Below are positions 50,005-58,662 of a stretch of DNA of 64,000 nucleotides, in pieces (positions within the stretch are counted from its first letter, which is position 1; every line of letters starts with the position of its first letter). The stretch spans positions 62,001 through 126,000 of the forward strand of contig CBDFHW010000009.1 in NCBI GenBank assembly GCA_965247815.1, in the 5' to 3' direction. The notes under the pieces are model-generated. The model saw only the letters and a program-made list of their open reading frames with translations. It was not told the origin of the DNA and searched no databases. The stretch comes from CBDAQA01 sp965247815 (lineage in GTDB: Bacteria; Planctomycetota; Phycisphaerae; Tepidisphaerales; Tepidisphaeraceae). The translations under genes were made by a program, and so were the position numbers.

Positions 50005-51621
50005 ATGAAAATAAATCGATGGTTCATGCGGTTCGCCACGCTGGTACTGGGCGCATTTTTTGTCGGCGTCACGACGGCGAAGGCCGAGGACGGCCCGGCG
50101 TTGTCGGTGGACGTTACGGCCGACCGCCACGCGATCAGCCCCGACATTTACGGCATGGCGAACGTCGACCCCGCGCTGGGCAAGGAGATCGCGTTGCCAA
50201 TGTCCCGGCTCGGGGGTGACGCGATGACCCGGTATAATTGGCAAGTAGATGCCGCCAACTCCGGCGACGACTGGTACTTCACCGCCGGCCGGAAAGACGC
50301 GCCGGTGCCGGGCACCAAGGCGGATGTCGTCGTCGCCGCCGCCCGGTCGTTCGGGGGTCGCGCGCTGATCACGGTGCCGATCATCGATTACATCAACAAG
50401 ACCGCCGGCTGGGATTGCAGCTACCCGGTTTCGCTTTTCGGAAAACAGCAGAAGGTGAATCCGTACATTCATCCGACGGTGAACGGCGTCCGCACCGATG
50501 CCGGGAACGGCCGAACCCCCGACGGTAAACCGATCCTGCTCACCGACGAACAGAAGCTGCGAGTCAACCTGTTAAACACGCCGGAGTTTCAGCAGGGATG
50601 GGTCGAGCACTTGGTGAAAAAGTTCGGCACCACGGCCCAGGGCGGGGTGGGAATCTACGAACTGGACAACGAACCGGGTGGCTGGAATAACACCCACCGC
50701 GACGTGCATCCGGAGCAGACCGGTCACGACGAATTGATAAGCCGGTCGATCAAATACGCCGCCGCGATCAAAGCGACCGACCCGAGTGCGTTGATTCTCG
50801 GCCCGGGTGATTTCGTGATGCACTATCAATCCGACGGACGACCCGGGGACGGGAAAAAAGAACACGGCGGGCTCGGGCAAGGCGATTACTACCTGCAGCA
50901 GATGCGGGCCTACGAACAGCAGCACGGCAAGCGGGTGCTGGACTATTTCGACGAACACTATTACCCGCTCGGCCAGGAGGGACAGAACGACGACGTCCGG
51001 CTGGAATCGACGCGCTCACTGTGGGACCCAACTTACAAGGAGAAAAACTGGGTCGGAAAGTATCGCGGCCCGGTGAACCTGATCCCCAGCTTTCATCACT
51101 GGGTGGACAGTGAATATCCCGGTACGAAAGTGTCGATCAGCGAGTACGGCTGGGGAGATCCGAAGACGTTCATCTTCGCATTGTCCGAGATCGACGTGCT
51201 GGGCATCTTCGGCCGGGAGCGATTGGACCTGGCGTGCGTCTTCGACGCGCCGAAGTTCGCCGATCCTGGCGCGAACGCGTTTCGGTTGTATTTAAACTAC
51301 GACCACCGAGGCGGGCGCTTCGGTGACACCGGCGTGCGGGCGAGCAGTGAAGATCAGGGCCGGCTGTCGATCTACGCCGCCGAGCGATCCTCCGACCACG
51401 CGCTGACAATGATCGTAGTGAACAAATCACACGGCGATCTGACGGCGGCGACGCGAATCAACGGGTTCGCGGCCGGTGGGGACGCGGCCTGTTTCCGGTA
51501 CAGCAACGACAACCCGAAAGCGATCGTGCCGGTGCCCGGTCAGTCGATTTCGGGAACCGGTTTCACCGCGAGCTATCCGGCCCGGTCGGCAACATTGTTC
51601 GTGATTCCCGAGGCGAAGTGA
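50005..51621 (+). CDS. Secreted glycoside hydrolase family 44 endoglucanase-like enzyme
   Basis: A 538-residue secreted enzyme with a signal ending in TTAKA. Family 44 signatures are SRLGGDAMTRYNWQVDAANS and GDDWYF. The catalytic acid Glu223 lies in YELDNEPGGWNNTHRD and the nucleophile Glu380 in VSISEYGWG. GH44 enzymes cleave beta-1,4-glucans and xyloglucan internally. The C-terminal 140 residues form the beta-domain (ALTMIVVNKSHGDLTAATRI). It shares 59 bases with the convergent minus-strand gene at 51563. A PEP-CTERM-like protein is encoded nearby. Confidence 0.92.
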   Translation: MKINRWFMRFATLVLGAFFVGVTTAKAEDGPALSVDVTADRHAISPDIYGMANVDPALGKEIALPMSRLGGDAMTRYNWQVDAANSGDDWYFTAGRKDAPVPGTKADVVVAAARSFGGRALITVPIIDYINKTAGWDCSYPVSLFGKQQKVNPYIHPTVNGVRTDAGNGRTPDGKPILLTDEQKLRVNLLNTPEFQQGWVEHLVKKFGTTAQGGVGIYELDNEPGGWNNTHRDVHPEQTGHDELISRSIKYAAAIKATDPSALILGPGDFVMHYQSDGRPGDGKKEHGGLGQGDYYLQQMRAYEQQHGKRVLDYFDEHYYPLGQEGQNDDVRLESTRSLWDPTYKEKNWVGKYRGPVNLIPSFHHWVDSEYPGTKVSISEYGWGDPKTFIFALSEIDVLGIFGRERLDLACVFDAPKFADPGANAFRLYLNYDHRGGRFGDTGVRASSEDQGRLSIYAAERSSDHALTMIVVNKSHGDLTAATRINGFAAGGDAACFRYSNDNPKAIVPVPGQSISGTGFTASYPARSATLFVIPEAK

Positions 51622-51991
51622 GCCCGCATTCCGGGCACGTGCCGTTGCTGGCGCGAAGGTCGTAGCCGCAATCCTGGCAGACGTGCGGAAAGCGTTTGCG
51701 GACCAGACCGCGGAGCACGTGCACGCGAATCTTCCACGACAGATGCCCGCCGATGACCCAACCGGCGACCGCGCCGGAAAATCCCATCAATGGCGCGTGC
51801 CGGGTTGTTAACGACGGCACGCCGAAGCGCATTCCGATCTGGCAGGCGATCGCGATCACGGTCTCGAGCACCAGACCCGCCCAGGTTTGCCAGTGGAGAA
51901 ACGAACACAGATGACACCAGCCGATGATCCGCCAACGCTCGCCGCGGGGCATCTCGGCTAGTTCCGGAATTGAATCGATCGACAGGCTCAT
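51563..51991 (-). CDS. Membrane protein with C-terminal zinc ribbon
   Basis: A 142-residue protein with two to three membrane segments (WAGLVLETVIAIACQIGM; GFSGAVAGWVIGGHLSW). The cytoplasmic C-terminus has the zinc ribbon CQDCGYDLRASNGTCPECG, found in large numbers in Phycisphaerae and related planctomycetes and nearly diagnostic of them. The role is unknown. The last 59 bases of the gene lie within the 3' end of the GH44 gene on the other strand. It overlaps the upstream gene by ATGA. Confidence 0.85.
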   Translation of the reverse strand: MSLSIDSIPELAEMPRGERWRIIGWCHLCSFLHWQTWAGLVLETVIAIACQIGMRFGVPSLTTRHAPLMGFSGAVAGWVIGGHLSWKIRVHVLRGLVRKRFPHVCQDCGYDLRASNGTCPECGLTSPRESRTMLPTGPDSSR

Positions 51992-52692
51992 CGCGCTCCA
52001 CGTCGTTTAGAAAGAATAAACATCGCGGTAAACAGTCCGGCGGCGCACGTTGGTTCTGGGATCGGGGTCGGGCCGGGACTGCCGACGACGACACGGTTCA
52101 CCGGCGGCCCGACACCGACTGGTGGGATGGTAATGAACGTCGCGAAAGGCGGTGTGCCGGAGGACGAGATCGGCGGCGGCGTAAATGCGAAGCCCCCTGT
52201 GTTGCCGGCGAAAACGAAGCCGGTCTGGTAGTCGGCGACGTTCGGAAATTCGTCCTTCGGTGCGGTCAGTTTAATTTGCGATTGGGGCGGGGGCTGCAGA
52301 AGACGGAGCAGCTCTTTCAGTCGGTCGGGTTGCGGAGCGTCCTGTGCGATTCCGCTTCCACCGCCCGGCAGCGTAAACGGAACGTTGGGTGAAGACGGCA
52401 ACTCGGCCGGGGGCCTTAATGGTTTTGGCGCGGGCGACGCTTTGGCAACCGCGTCCTTCGGCACGCCGGCATAGCTCCGGTGAACCAGTGGCGCCTCGGC
52501 CGACTTCGCGACCGCGATCGCCATCAACATGATGGCCCAGTATCGAACCGGGCTGGTGACGTGCCCGCCGGCATTGCCGGTCGAAGCTTTCGGAGACTTG
52601 TTGCTCGTGCGGCCGCCGAGCGGATTTCTCGGCGAGCGGTTGGCACCCTCTCCGGTGTTGCTGCTGAAAAGGTGTTGGCCAGAGCGTCTCAT
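51988..52692 (-). CDS. PEP-CTERM-like sorted protein
   Basis: A 234-residue protein that overlaps the zinc-ribbon gene start by ATGA. Residues 46-65 contain a hydrophobic signal-like segment (YWAIMLMAIAVAKSAEA) after a long basic leader. The C-terminus is a PEP-CTERM-type tail: PIPEP, a hydrophobic segment (TCAAGLFTAMFILS) and KRRGAR. PEP-CTERM tails are recognised by exosortase and released to the surface or matrix. The middle is Pro/Ser/Asn-rich. No exosortase gene lies in the window. The long N-terminal leader hints that the true start may lie inside. Confidence 0.6.
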   Translation of the reverse strand: MRRSGQHLFSSNTGEGANRSPRNPLGGRTSNKSPKASTGNAGGHVTSPVRYWAIMLMAIAVAKSAEAPLVHRSYAGVPKDAVAKASPAPKPLRPPAELPSSPNVPFTLPGGGSGIAQDAPQPDRLKELLRLLQPPPQSQIKLTAPKDEFPNVADYQTGFVFAGNTGGFAFTPPPISSSGTPPFATFITIPPVGVGPPVNRVVVGSPGPTPIPEPTCAAGLFTAMFILSKRRGAR

Positions 52693-52819
52693 CTGCCCGT
52701 CGTATCGGCAGCGGATGCTCGGTCAGTAATTTCTTTAGCGAGTTTGGTAAACGGTGCCGGTTACCGGGGCGGGCAGCCGGGGTAACCGTACGTTCCATTC
52801 ATTTATCGGGCGTAACGCG

Positions 52820-53818
52820 TCAGTCTTCGCCATCGCGAAGCGTCTTCGGCGCACCCCACGCGGCTAGAAAAATGCCTAGTTCGTACAGCAAAATGAGCGG
52901 CGCCATGAGCGCGAGCATGGCCGTGATGACGTCACCGGGCGTGAGTGTGGCCGCTAAAACGGCGAGGCCGAAATAGACGTATCGGCGGCCCGATCGCAGC
53001 GTCGCGATGTCTACAATCCCGATGCGCGCCAGCGCGAGCACGACAAGCGGCAACTGGAAACAGAGGCCGAACGTCAACAGCGTCATCAGCACCAGATCAA
53101 TATATTCCGGCAGCGACAACTGCGGCGTGAGCAGGTTCGCCGAGCCGAATTGGATGATGCGGATATCGTCGTGGGTCAGGAAAATTTTGAACCGGCCGTC
53201 CAGTTTGTCGAACCAGAACTGGCCCGGGAGCGGGTTGGCCGGGTCACCATCAAGAATTGGTGCCGTGGGCAGTGCCGGCACATTGCTCGCGATGTGGTGA
53301 ACGTTTTCGTGACCGGTGAGGGTGATTCCGCCGTTAAACACAAGGAAAAATGCGATCGTCCAGGGCAGAATAATGTAGTAGACGAACACCAGTCCGCTGA
53401 CGAGCAAAAGGATGCTGAGCGGGACATATCGCGTTATGTATTTGCGTTCACGCGGGTACAGGCCCGCGGCCACGAATTGCCACAGCTGGTAGACCATCCA
53501 CGGCGCGCTGAGCACGGCCGCGCTGATCAGACTGATTTTCATGTAGACCATGAACCCGTCGCTGAGTTCGTGGTAGACCAACTGCGTGTTGAGATTGTTC
53601 TTCTGAAGCTGGTCGATGAGCGGCTTGATGAAGAACGCCATCACCCGCTCGCCGAAGGTGAAGCACACACCCGCCGCGATCGCCAGACCCAGAAAGCCGT
53701 ACATCAACCGGCGGCGCAGTTCCTCGAGGTGATCGCCCATGCTCATGCGGTATGAATCGGGGTCGAACTCGTTGGCAGGCTGCGGGGAAGCCTCGTTCAT
53801 GGGGGCAGTGGTCGTCAT
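52820..53818 (-). CDS. tatC: Sec-independent protein translocase TatC
   Basis: A 332-residue Tat substrate receptor with six membrane segments. Family marks are MGDHLEELRRRLMYGFLGLA, SAPWMVYQLWQFVAAGLYPR, ERKYITRYVPLSILLLVSGL, then FGLCFQLPLVVLALARIGIV and LTPGDVITAMLALMAPLILL. The loop between segments 3 and 4 (about 170-232) is enlarged by some 55 residues compared with usual TatC. No tatA or tatB lies next to it. The DUF1501 protein at 57305 carries a Tat signal. Confidence 0.95.
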   Translation of the reverse strand: MTTTAPMNEASPQPANEFDPDSYRMSMGDHLEELRRRLMYGFLGLAIAAGVCFTFGERVMAFFIKPLIDQLQKNNLNTQLVYHELSDGFMVYMKISLISAAVLSAPWMVYQLWQFVAAGLYPRERKYITRYVPLSILLLVSGLVFVYYIILPWTIAFFLVFNGGITLTGHENVHHIASNVPALPTAPILDGDPANPLPGQFWFDKLDGRFKIFLTHDDIRIIQFGSANLLTPQLSLPEYIDLVLMTLLTFGLCFQLPLVVLALARIGIVDIATLRSGRRYVYFGLAVLAATLTPGDVITAMLALMAPLILLYELGIFLAAWGAPKTLRDGED

Positions 53819-53934
53819 CTTCGATCGATTGTACGGGCGATGCCCCGGCGACGCATCCGACAGATAGCCTCAGGCCGCGCGACGGGCACGGGCGTCGAGA
53901 ATCAAGAGGTTGAACCAAACCAGCGGACGTCCCT

Positions 53935-54669
53935 TCAGGCTTCTTCGGCGCTGATGATTTCGATCGCGTCATCGACTTCTTCGGGGTCGAAGACGCCGAG
54001 CTCTTCGAGCGCGAGCAGGGCCGCCTTCTGCTCGGCCATTTTCTTGTTCGGCCCCCAGGCGGACGTGAACCGCCGGCCGTCGACTGTGACGCAGACCTCG
54101 AAGCACTTGCTGTGATCGGGCCCCTTCTCGTCCAGCAGTTCGTACGTCGGCGGTGCTCCCAGGATCTTCTGTGCGTGCTGCTGAAGGACCGCTTTGTAAT
54201 TCTGCTGATGGCTGTTAGAGGAGATCAAATTAATCTTCTCGGTCATGGTTCGCAAAACGTACTCTTTGACGGCTTCGAACCCGCCGTCGAGATAGACTGC
54301 CGCGACGATCGATTCGTACACCGCGGCCGCGAGCGAGCTGGGCATCGCTTCGCGGGAGCTGATGCCTTTTCCGATAATCAACAGGTCGGTTAGTCCGGTT
54401 TCGTTCGAAACCTCGGCGCAGGTCCGCCGGGACACAACGGCGGACTTTACCTTCGTGAGATCGCCTTCGAGGTACTCCGGGAACTTTCGATAGAGCGCTT
54501 CGCAGATGATCACGTCCAGCACCGCGTCGCCGAGAAATTCCATCCGCTCGTTGCTGTTCAAACGGTTGTCCGCGATCGACGCGTGCGTCAGCGCTTCGAG
54601 CAACAGGGCCTGGTTCTTAAAGGTGTATTGCAGGATTTTTTCGGCACGTTCACGGAGTTCGGTGTTCAC
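53935..54669 (-). CDS. rnc: Ribonuclease III
   Basis: A 244-residue enzyme cutting double-stranded RNA. The nuclease domain has NERMEFLGDAVLDVIICEAL (the RNase III signature) and EGDLTKVKSAVVSRRTCAEV, with acidic residues in ASAAVYESIVAAVYLDGG. The dsRNA-binding domain (about 160-225) has PPTYELLDEKGPDHSKCFEV and NKKMAEQKAALLALEELG. Acidic tail EEVDDAIEIISAEEA. Length normal. It lies 116 bases upstream of tatC on the same strand. Confidence 0.97.
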   Translation of the reverse strand: MNTELRERAEKILQYTFKNQALLLEALTHASIADNRLNSNERMEFLGDAVLDVIICEALYRKFPEYLEGDLTKVKSAVVSRRTCAEVSNETGLTDLLIIGKGISSREAMPSSLAAAVYESIVAAVYLDGGFEAVKEYVLRTMTEKINLISSNSHQQNYKAVLQQHAQKILGAPPTYELLDEKGPDHSKCFEVCVTVDGRRFTSAWGPNKKMAEQKAALLALEELGVFDPEEVDDAIEIISAEEA

Positions 54670-55103
54670 GCGATTCCTCTCGGGTTCGGCGTCACAAACC
54701 CGGGGCGACCGCTACGTCGACATAGGACCTGCACACGCCCGGACGGGCAAAAATGATTTGCACGGGAGGTCACACACAGAACAGGCGGGGCTCAGAATTT
54801 CGACGACGAACTCGACGCAGATCAAACCGCGGCAGGCGCCGCACAGCTTGACTCCGAGCTCGCCTCGTCGGCGAAATTCGAATCCCGATCAGCGGTTCAG
54901 GTGTACTTCCCGCAACGCCGGACACGGCCGAAAACCCCTGGGTCGCGGCCGTGTGATCGGCAGGAGTTATGTTCGTGCCCCGGTCCGGCAGTGTCAACGA
55001 AAAACTGATCGCGGCCACTAAAAATCGACATTTCAGACGCCGGCCCGCCAACCAGCCGGTCGGTCGCGTCACAACCCGGCCTCCGACTTTGTTTGCATTG
55101 TCG
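54670..55103. other. Intergenic region, 434 bases
   Basis: Non-coding region between rnc (minus) and the plus-strand lipoprotein hydrolase. The reading frame there that runs from 54969 into the hydrolase is not supported because the lipoprotein signal starts much later. I see no promoter I trust and no repeat or RNA gene. Confidence 0.4.
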
Positions 55104-55814
55104 ATGCGGCATTATCAAACTCGCAATTCGTTCGGACGACAACTCAAACGCCGGAGCTTTGCCATTTCTGCTTTTAATTCAGCTTCGAAAGTCGCGAGCG
55201 TGGCATTGCTGGCGTTGACGCTGGCAACCCTTGCAGGATGCGGGCGACTCGCGCCGGGAGATCTGCACACGGTCGACCGGCTGGCGATCGCCCCCCGGAC
55301 GCCGCGGGTGTTCCTGCTCCGCGGGTATCTGGACTGGTATTCGACCGGCATCGATCGACTGACGGCCGAGCTTCGCTCGGCAAATATGGACGCGACCGCG
55401 TTCCGCGAAGAACAATGGGGTGATCTTTCCGAGGCGCTGTCGCGACACACCACGACCCACCCCCTCGTTCTGATCGGCTTTTCGTACGGGGCCGACGACG
55501 TGCTGCTGGTCGCCCGACGGTTGCGGGACAAAAACGTCGCGGTCGACCTGCTGATCACGATCGACCCGGTCACCCCGGCAGACGTGGCGACGAATGTCGC
55601 GCGGTGCGTCAATTTCTATGAGCCCAACGGGTTTTGGGATATCTTCCCCTGGCTCCGCGGTGTGCCTGTGACGGTGGAGCCCGGCGCGGTCGCCGAGAAC
55701 ATCAACGTCCGCGCCCGGCCCGATCTGGACGAACCGGGCACGAGCCACGGTACGATTGCCGCGAATGAAAAAATCCACCGGGCCGTGCTCGAGCTGGTTT
55801 CAGGTCTGAAATAA
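55104..55814 (+). CDS. Lipoprotein with alpha/beta hydrolase fold
   Basis: Start placed at ATG 55104, giving about 236 residues; a basic leader is followed by the lipobox (LALTLATLAGC, about residue 45). The fold is an alpha/beta hydrolase: RVFLLRGYLDWYSTGIDRLT, and the nucleophile in PLVLIGFSYGADDVLLVARR. Asp in LLITIDPVTPADV and a C-terminal His (SHGTIAANEKIHR) complete a possible triad. It may be a surface thioesterase- or lipase-like enzyme. The leader of about 25 residues before the hydrophobic segment is long for a lipoprotein, so the true start could be later. Confidence 0.65.
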   Translation: MRHYQTRNSFGRQLKRRSFAISAFNSASKVASVALLALTLATLAGCGRLAPGDLHTVDRLAIAPRTPRVFLLRGYLDWYSTGIDRLTAELRSANMDATAFREEQWGDLSEALSRHTTTHPLVLIGFSYGADDVLLVARRLRDKNVAVDLLITIDPVTPADVATNVARCVNFYEPNGFWDIFPWLRGVPVTVEPGAVAENINVRARPDLDEPGTSHGTIAANEKIHRAVLELVSGLK

Positions 55815-55837
55815 GAACGCCTTACGGAATTTGTAAA

Positions 55838-56917
55838 ATGCGACTTCGTCTGACCGCTTGCTGCTGGATCTTCGGGACACTCGGCCTGACGTGCTTCACG
55901 TCGGGTCAGACGTCAACTCCCGAGCTCCCCGCGTCGATCCCCGCGACCGCGCCGACAGTTGTACCGACAACCGGATCGGCCCCTTCGCCGACCACAATGC
56001 CGGTCGCGACCCGAGCCGTCCCGGCCCCGCTGTTCGACGACCCGGTCTGGCACGGGGCCGCCGACCCGACACTGATCTGGAACGAGCAGCAGAAGACGTG
56101 GTACATGTATTATACACAGCGACGCGCGACGCTGAACCCGGCGCACGGCGTCGACTGGTGCCACGGCACCGCGATCGGCATCGCCACCTCGCCCGACGGC
56201 GTCCGGTGGACCTATAAAGGCATCTGCGAAGGCGACCAGGGCCTGAGCAAACCGATCGAAAATAAATGCACGTGGTGGGCACCCAGCGTGTTTTACACCG
56301 ACGGCGTTTACCACATGTTCGTCGTCTACGTCGACGGCATTTACGTCAACTGGGGCGGCAAAGCGTTCATCAAACATTTCACCAGCAGAGACGGGTCCAG
56401 CTGGGCCTATCAGGATACGCTGAAGCTTTCGTCTGATCGGTGCATTGACGCCTGCGTCGATCGCGTCGGCGGGCGGTACCGGTGCTGGTACAAAGACGAA
56501 AAACCGGGCGGACATACCTGGATGGCCAGCAGCGACGACCTGAAAAGCTGGTCCGTCGACGGCGAAATGGTCGGCGACGTGGGGCACGAAGCGCCGTTGT
56601 ACTTCCACTGGAAAAACGGTCACTGGCTAATCGTCGACGCCGGCGGATCACTGCGGGTTTATAAATCCGACGACGGACTGGGCAACTGGAAATTCAACGC
56701 CAGCGTGCTGGTCGCCCCCGGCCACCGTGAGAAAGACAACGGCAACGGCAAGCACCCGTTCGTGATGATCCAAGGCGATCACGCGTCGATTTACTATTTC
56801 GTTCACTACGGCCCGCGCGACCCGATCTACGACGCCCGCCGGACGGTGATCCAAATGGCCGAGCTAAAGCTCGAGGGCAGCGGAATCGTGGTCTGCGACC
56901 GGGATAAGCCTGAATAG
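55838..56917 (+). CDS. Exported GH43-like five-bladed beta-propeller protein
   Basis: A 359-residue exported protein with a signal (CCWIFGTLGLTCFTSGQ) and a Pro/Thr/Ala-rich linker (to about 65). The propeller starts at DDPVWHGAADPTLIWNEQQK. Candidates for the three catalytic acids of family 43 are Asp in HGAADPTLIW, Asp in IDACVDRVGG, and Glu in GHEAPLYFHW. Repeated blades include KTWYMYYTQRRA, WWAPSVFYTDGVYHMFVVYV, and SWAYQDTLKL. GH43 enzymes remove arabinose or xylose side chains. With GH44 nearby this suggests plant polysaccharide use. The activity is an inference. Confidence 0.78.
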   Translation: MRLRLTACCWIFGTLGLTCFTSGQTSTPELPASIPATAPTVVPTTGSAPSPTTMPVATRAVPAPLFDDPVWHGAADPTLIWNEQQKTWYMYYTQRRATLNPAHGVDWCHGTAIGIATSPDGVRWTYKGICEGDQGLSKPIENKCTWWAPSVFYTDGVYHMFVVYVDGIYVNWGGKAFIKHFTSRDGSSWAYQDTLKLSSDRCIDACVDRVGGRYRCWYKDEKPGGHTWMASSDDLKSWSVDGEMVGDVGHEAPLYFHWKNGHWLIVDAGGSLRVYKSDDGLGNWKFNASVLVAPGHREKDNGNGKHPFVMIQGDHASIYYFVHYGPRDPIYDARRTVIQMAELKLEGSGIVVCDRDKPE

Positions 56918-57304
56918 CGCGGCATTGTTGCCCTCGATCGTTGCTCAATTTCATTCGCGAGCTCGCGCCACAGTCCTTTGAACCGCCGTGAATGCTTTTT
57001 TGTTTCCTAACGCCAGAGCGCGATGAAGACTTACTCACCGCGGAGGCGCAGAGACGCTGAGAAGAATCATTCGCTTATGAACCTGATTGCGCAGAAGTCG
57101 CATGTTTTAGGATTTGTTTAAACCAGGACCACGGTACAAACGCGCACGTGGAATCGTGGCTACTTTGCGGCTTGTTTTCTCCGCGCCTCTGCGCCTCGGC
57201 GGTGAGTAATCTGTCTGAACGGCAAGCGGCACTTCAATCAGACGACAATTCTGTTGGGAACTTGTTGCACGAAGCCAACGCGCGTCAACGACGCCGTTTG
57301 CTGC
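56918..57304. other. Intergenic region with long inverted repeat, 387 bases
   Basis: The gap lies between the convergent GH43-like gene and the DUF1501 gene. It holds a repeat (57031-57209, listed separately). The short reading frames here read through the repeat and are not supported as genes. Confidence 0.55.
57031..57209. repeat. Inverted repeat, TTACTCACCGC family
   Basis: Arms at 57031-57057 and 57183-57209 match as reverse complements in 25 of 27 positions, with a 125-base spacer. The outer end reads TTACTCACCGC and the inner part GAGGCGCAGAG, the same family as the repeat between aroF and tpiA (20962-21039). It lies in a convergent gap with no gene between the arms. Confidence 0.85.
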
Positions 57305-58612
57305 TTAAACCTTCAAGATCGGGAACGTTGGAAATTGATTCCCGAGAATCGGCTTACTCGGCGTGTCCAGCCAGTTCTGCAGCACCGTGGCGTAGACGCT
57401 TCGGAAATCGGTGTTGTATTTCAGATCACCGCTGTCCAAGTCCTGCAGCGACGGGTGCTTCCCGAGAAGACCGGGGGTAATCTTCGGGCCCATGAGGAAC
57501 ATCGGTGCCGCGGCACCGTGGTCGGTCCCGCCGCTGGCGTTCTGCTGGACACGCCGACCGAACTCGCTGAAGGTCATCACGAGTACGCGGTCCTGGTTAC
57601 CCTGCTGTTTTAGATCGTTCCAGAATGTACTGAGCCCGGTCGCGAGCTCGGCCATCAGCTTGTCGTGCCGCTGCTTCTGATTGGCGTGAGTGTCGAACCC
57701 GCCGAGGCTGACGTAGTACACCCGGGTCGGCAATCCGCCGGCGATCATCGCGGCGATGGTCTGCAGGCCGTTACCGAATTCCCCGTTCGGGTAATTCGCG
57801 ACCTTGTGAGCGGCGGTCATGCGAAGGATGTCGTCGCTGCTGACCTGGGCGTCCATGGCGGTGCGCTCGAGAAAATCCAACTGCGAGGCCGGGGTGATCT
57901 CGATCTTCTTTCTATATTTGGTGGTTTCGGCCAGCGTGTTAGGCATCAGATTATTTGAACCGCCTGCCGAAGGGGTATTCAGTTTTTCATAGTCCCCGCG
58001 GTCGCGGCCCTGGTACCGATACGACTCGGGGCGTTCGATCGACAGCGGCATCACTTTCTCGCCCTGCATTGCGAGCGGGAGCGTGTGCCCGATAGAAATT
58101 CCCACGTGCGGATCGCATCCGGGGCAGGCGTTGTCGAAATACCGACCGACCCACCCGCTGCCGACCACGTCGCGGTCGGGCTGGGCCGATTCCCAGATGT
58201 CGGTCGCGCGGAAGTGCGACCGGTTCGGGTTCGGGTACCCCACGCCCTGGATGATGCCGAGGTGCCCGTCGTCGTACATCGCTTTCATCGGCGCGAGGTT
58301 CGGGTGCAGGCCCAGGTAATTGTTGATCTTCAAAACGGCTTTGTCGTCGTGCCCGATCAACGGGCGGGCGCGGTGGTACGCGTCGTCGCCGAACGGCACG
58401 ACGGTGCTCAGGCCGTCGTTCCCACCGGCGAGCTGCACGACGACCAGGATCTTGCCGTCCTTGCCGCTGGCCCGCTGCGTGCTCGACGTGTCGAGCGGAT
58501 TGTTCAGCGCCATGACGGTCTGGTTCAAAAACGCGGGGATCGTGGGCGCGGCCGCGAGCAGGGTCAGGCCTTTTTGCAGGAAGACGCGGCGGGTGGAAAA
58601 TTTAGTCTTCAT
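57305..58612 (-). CDS. DUF1501 domain protein, Tat-exported
   Basis: Start at ATG 58612, giving 435 residues. The N-terminus has a twin-arginine signal: TRRVFLQKGLTLLAAAP. DUF1501 signatures follow: LVVVQLAGGNDGLSTVVPFG, QGVGYPNPNRSHFRATDIWE, VYYVSLGGFDTHANQKQRHD, and FSEFGRRVQQNASGGTDHGA. DUF1501 proteins have an alkaline-phosphatase/sulfatase-like fold, are exported, and are abundant in planctomycetes; no reaction is proven. The gene lies 50 bases downstream of the DUF1800 gene, its usual partner. Confidence 0.95.
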   Translation of the reverse strand: MKTKFSTRRVFLQKGLTLLAAAPTIPAFLNQTVMALNNPLDTSSTQRASGKDGKILVVVQLAGGNDGLSTVVPFGDDAYHRARPLIGHDDKAVLKINNYLGLHPNLAPMKAMYDDGHLGIIQGVGYPNPNRSHFRATDIWESAQPDRDVVGSGWVGRYFDNACPGCDPHVGISIGHTLPLAMQGEKVMPLSIERPESYRYQGRDRGDYEKLNTPSAGGSNNLMPNTLAETTKYRKKIEITPASQLDFLERTAMDAQVSSDDILRMTAAHKVANYPNGEFGNGLQTIAAMIAGGLPTRVYYVSLGGFDTHANQKQRHDKLMAELATGLSTFWNDLKQQGNQDRVLVMTFSEFGRRVQQNASGGTDHGAAAPMFLMGPKITPGLLGKHPSLQDLDSGDLKYNTDFRSVYATVLQNWLDTPSKPILGNQFPTFPILKV

Positions 58613-58662
58613 AGCGTTCTCACGGGCAGTGACAGTACGCAAGCATCAATGCAAGTCGACGT

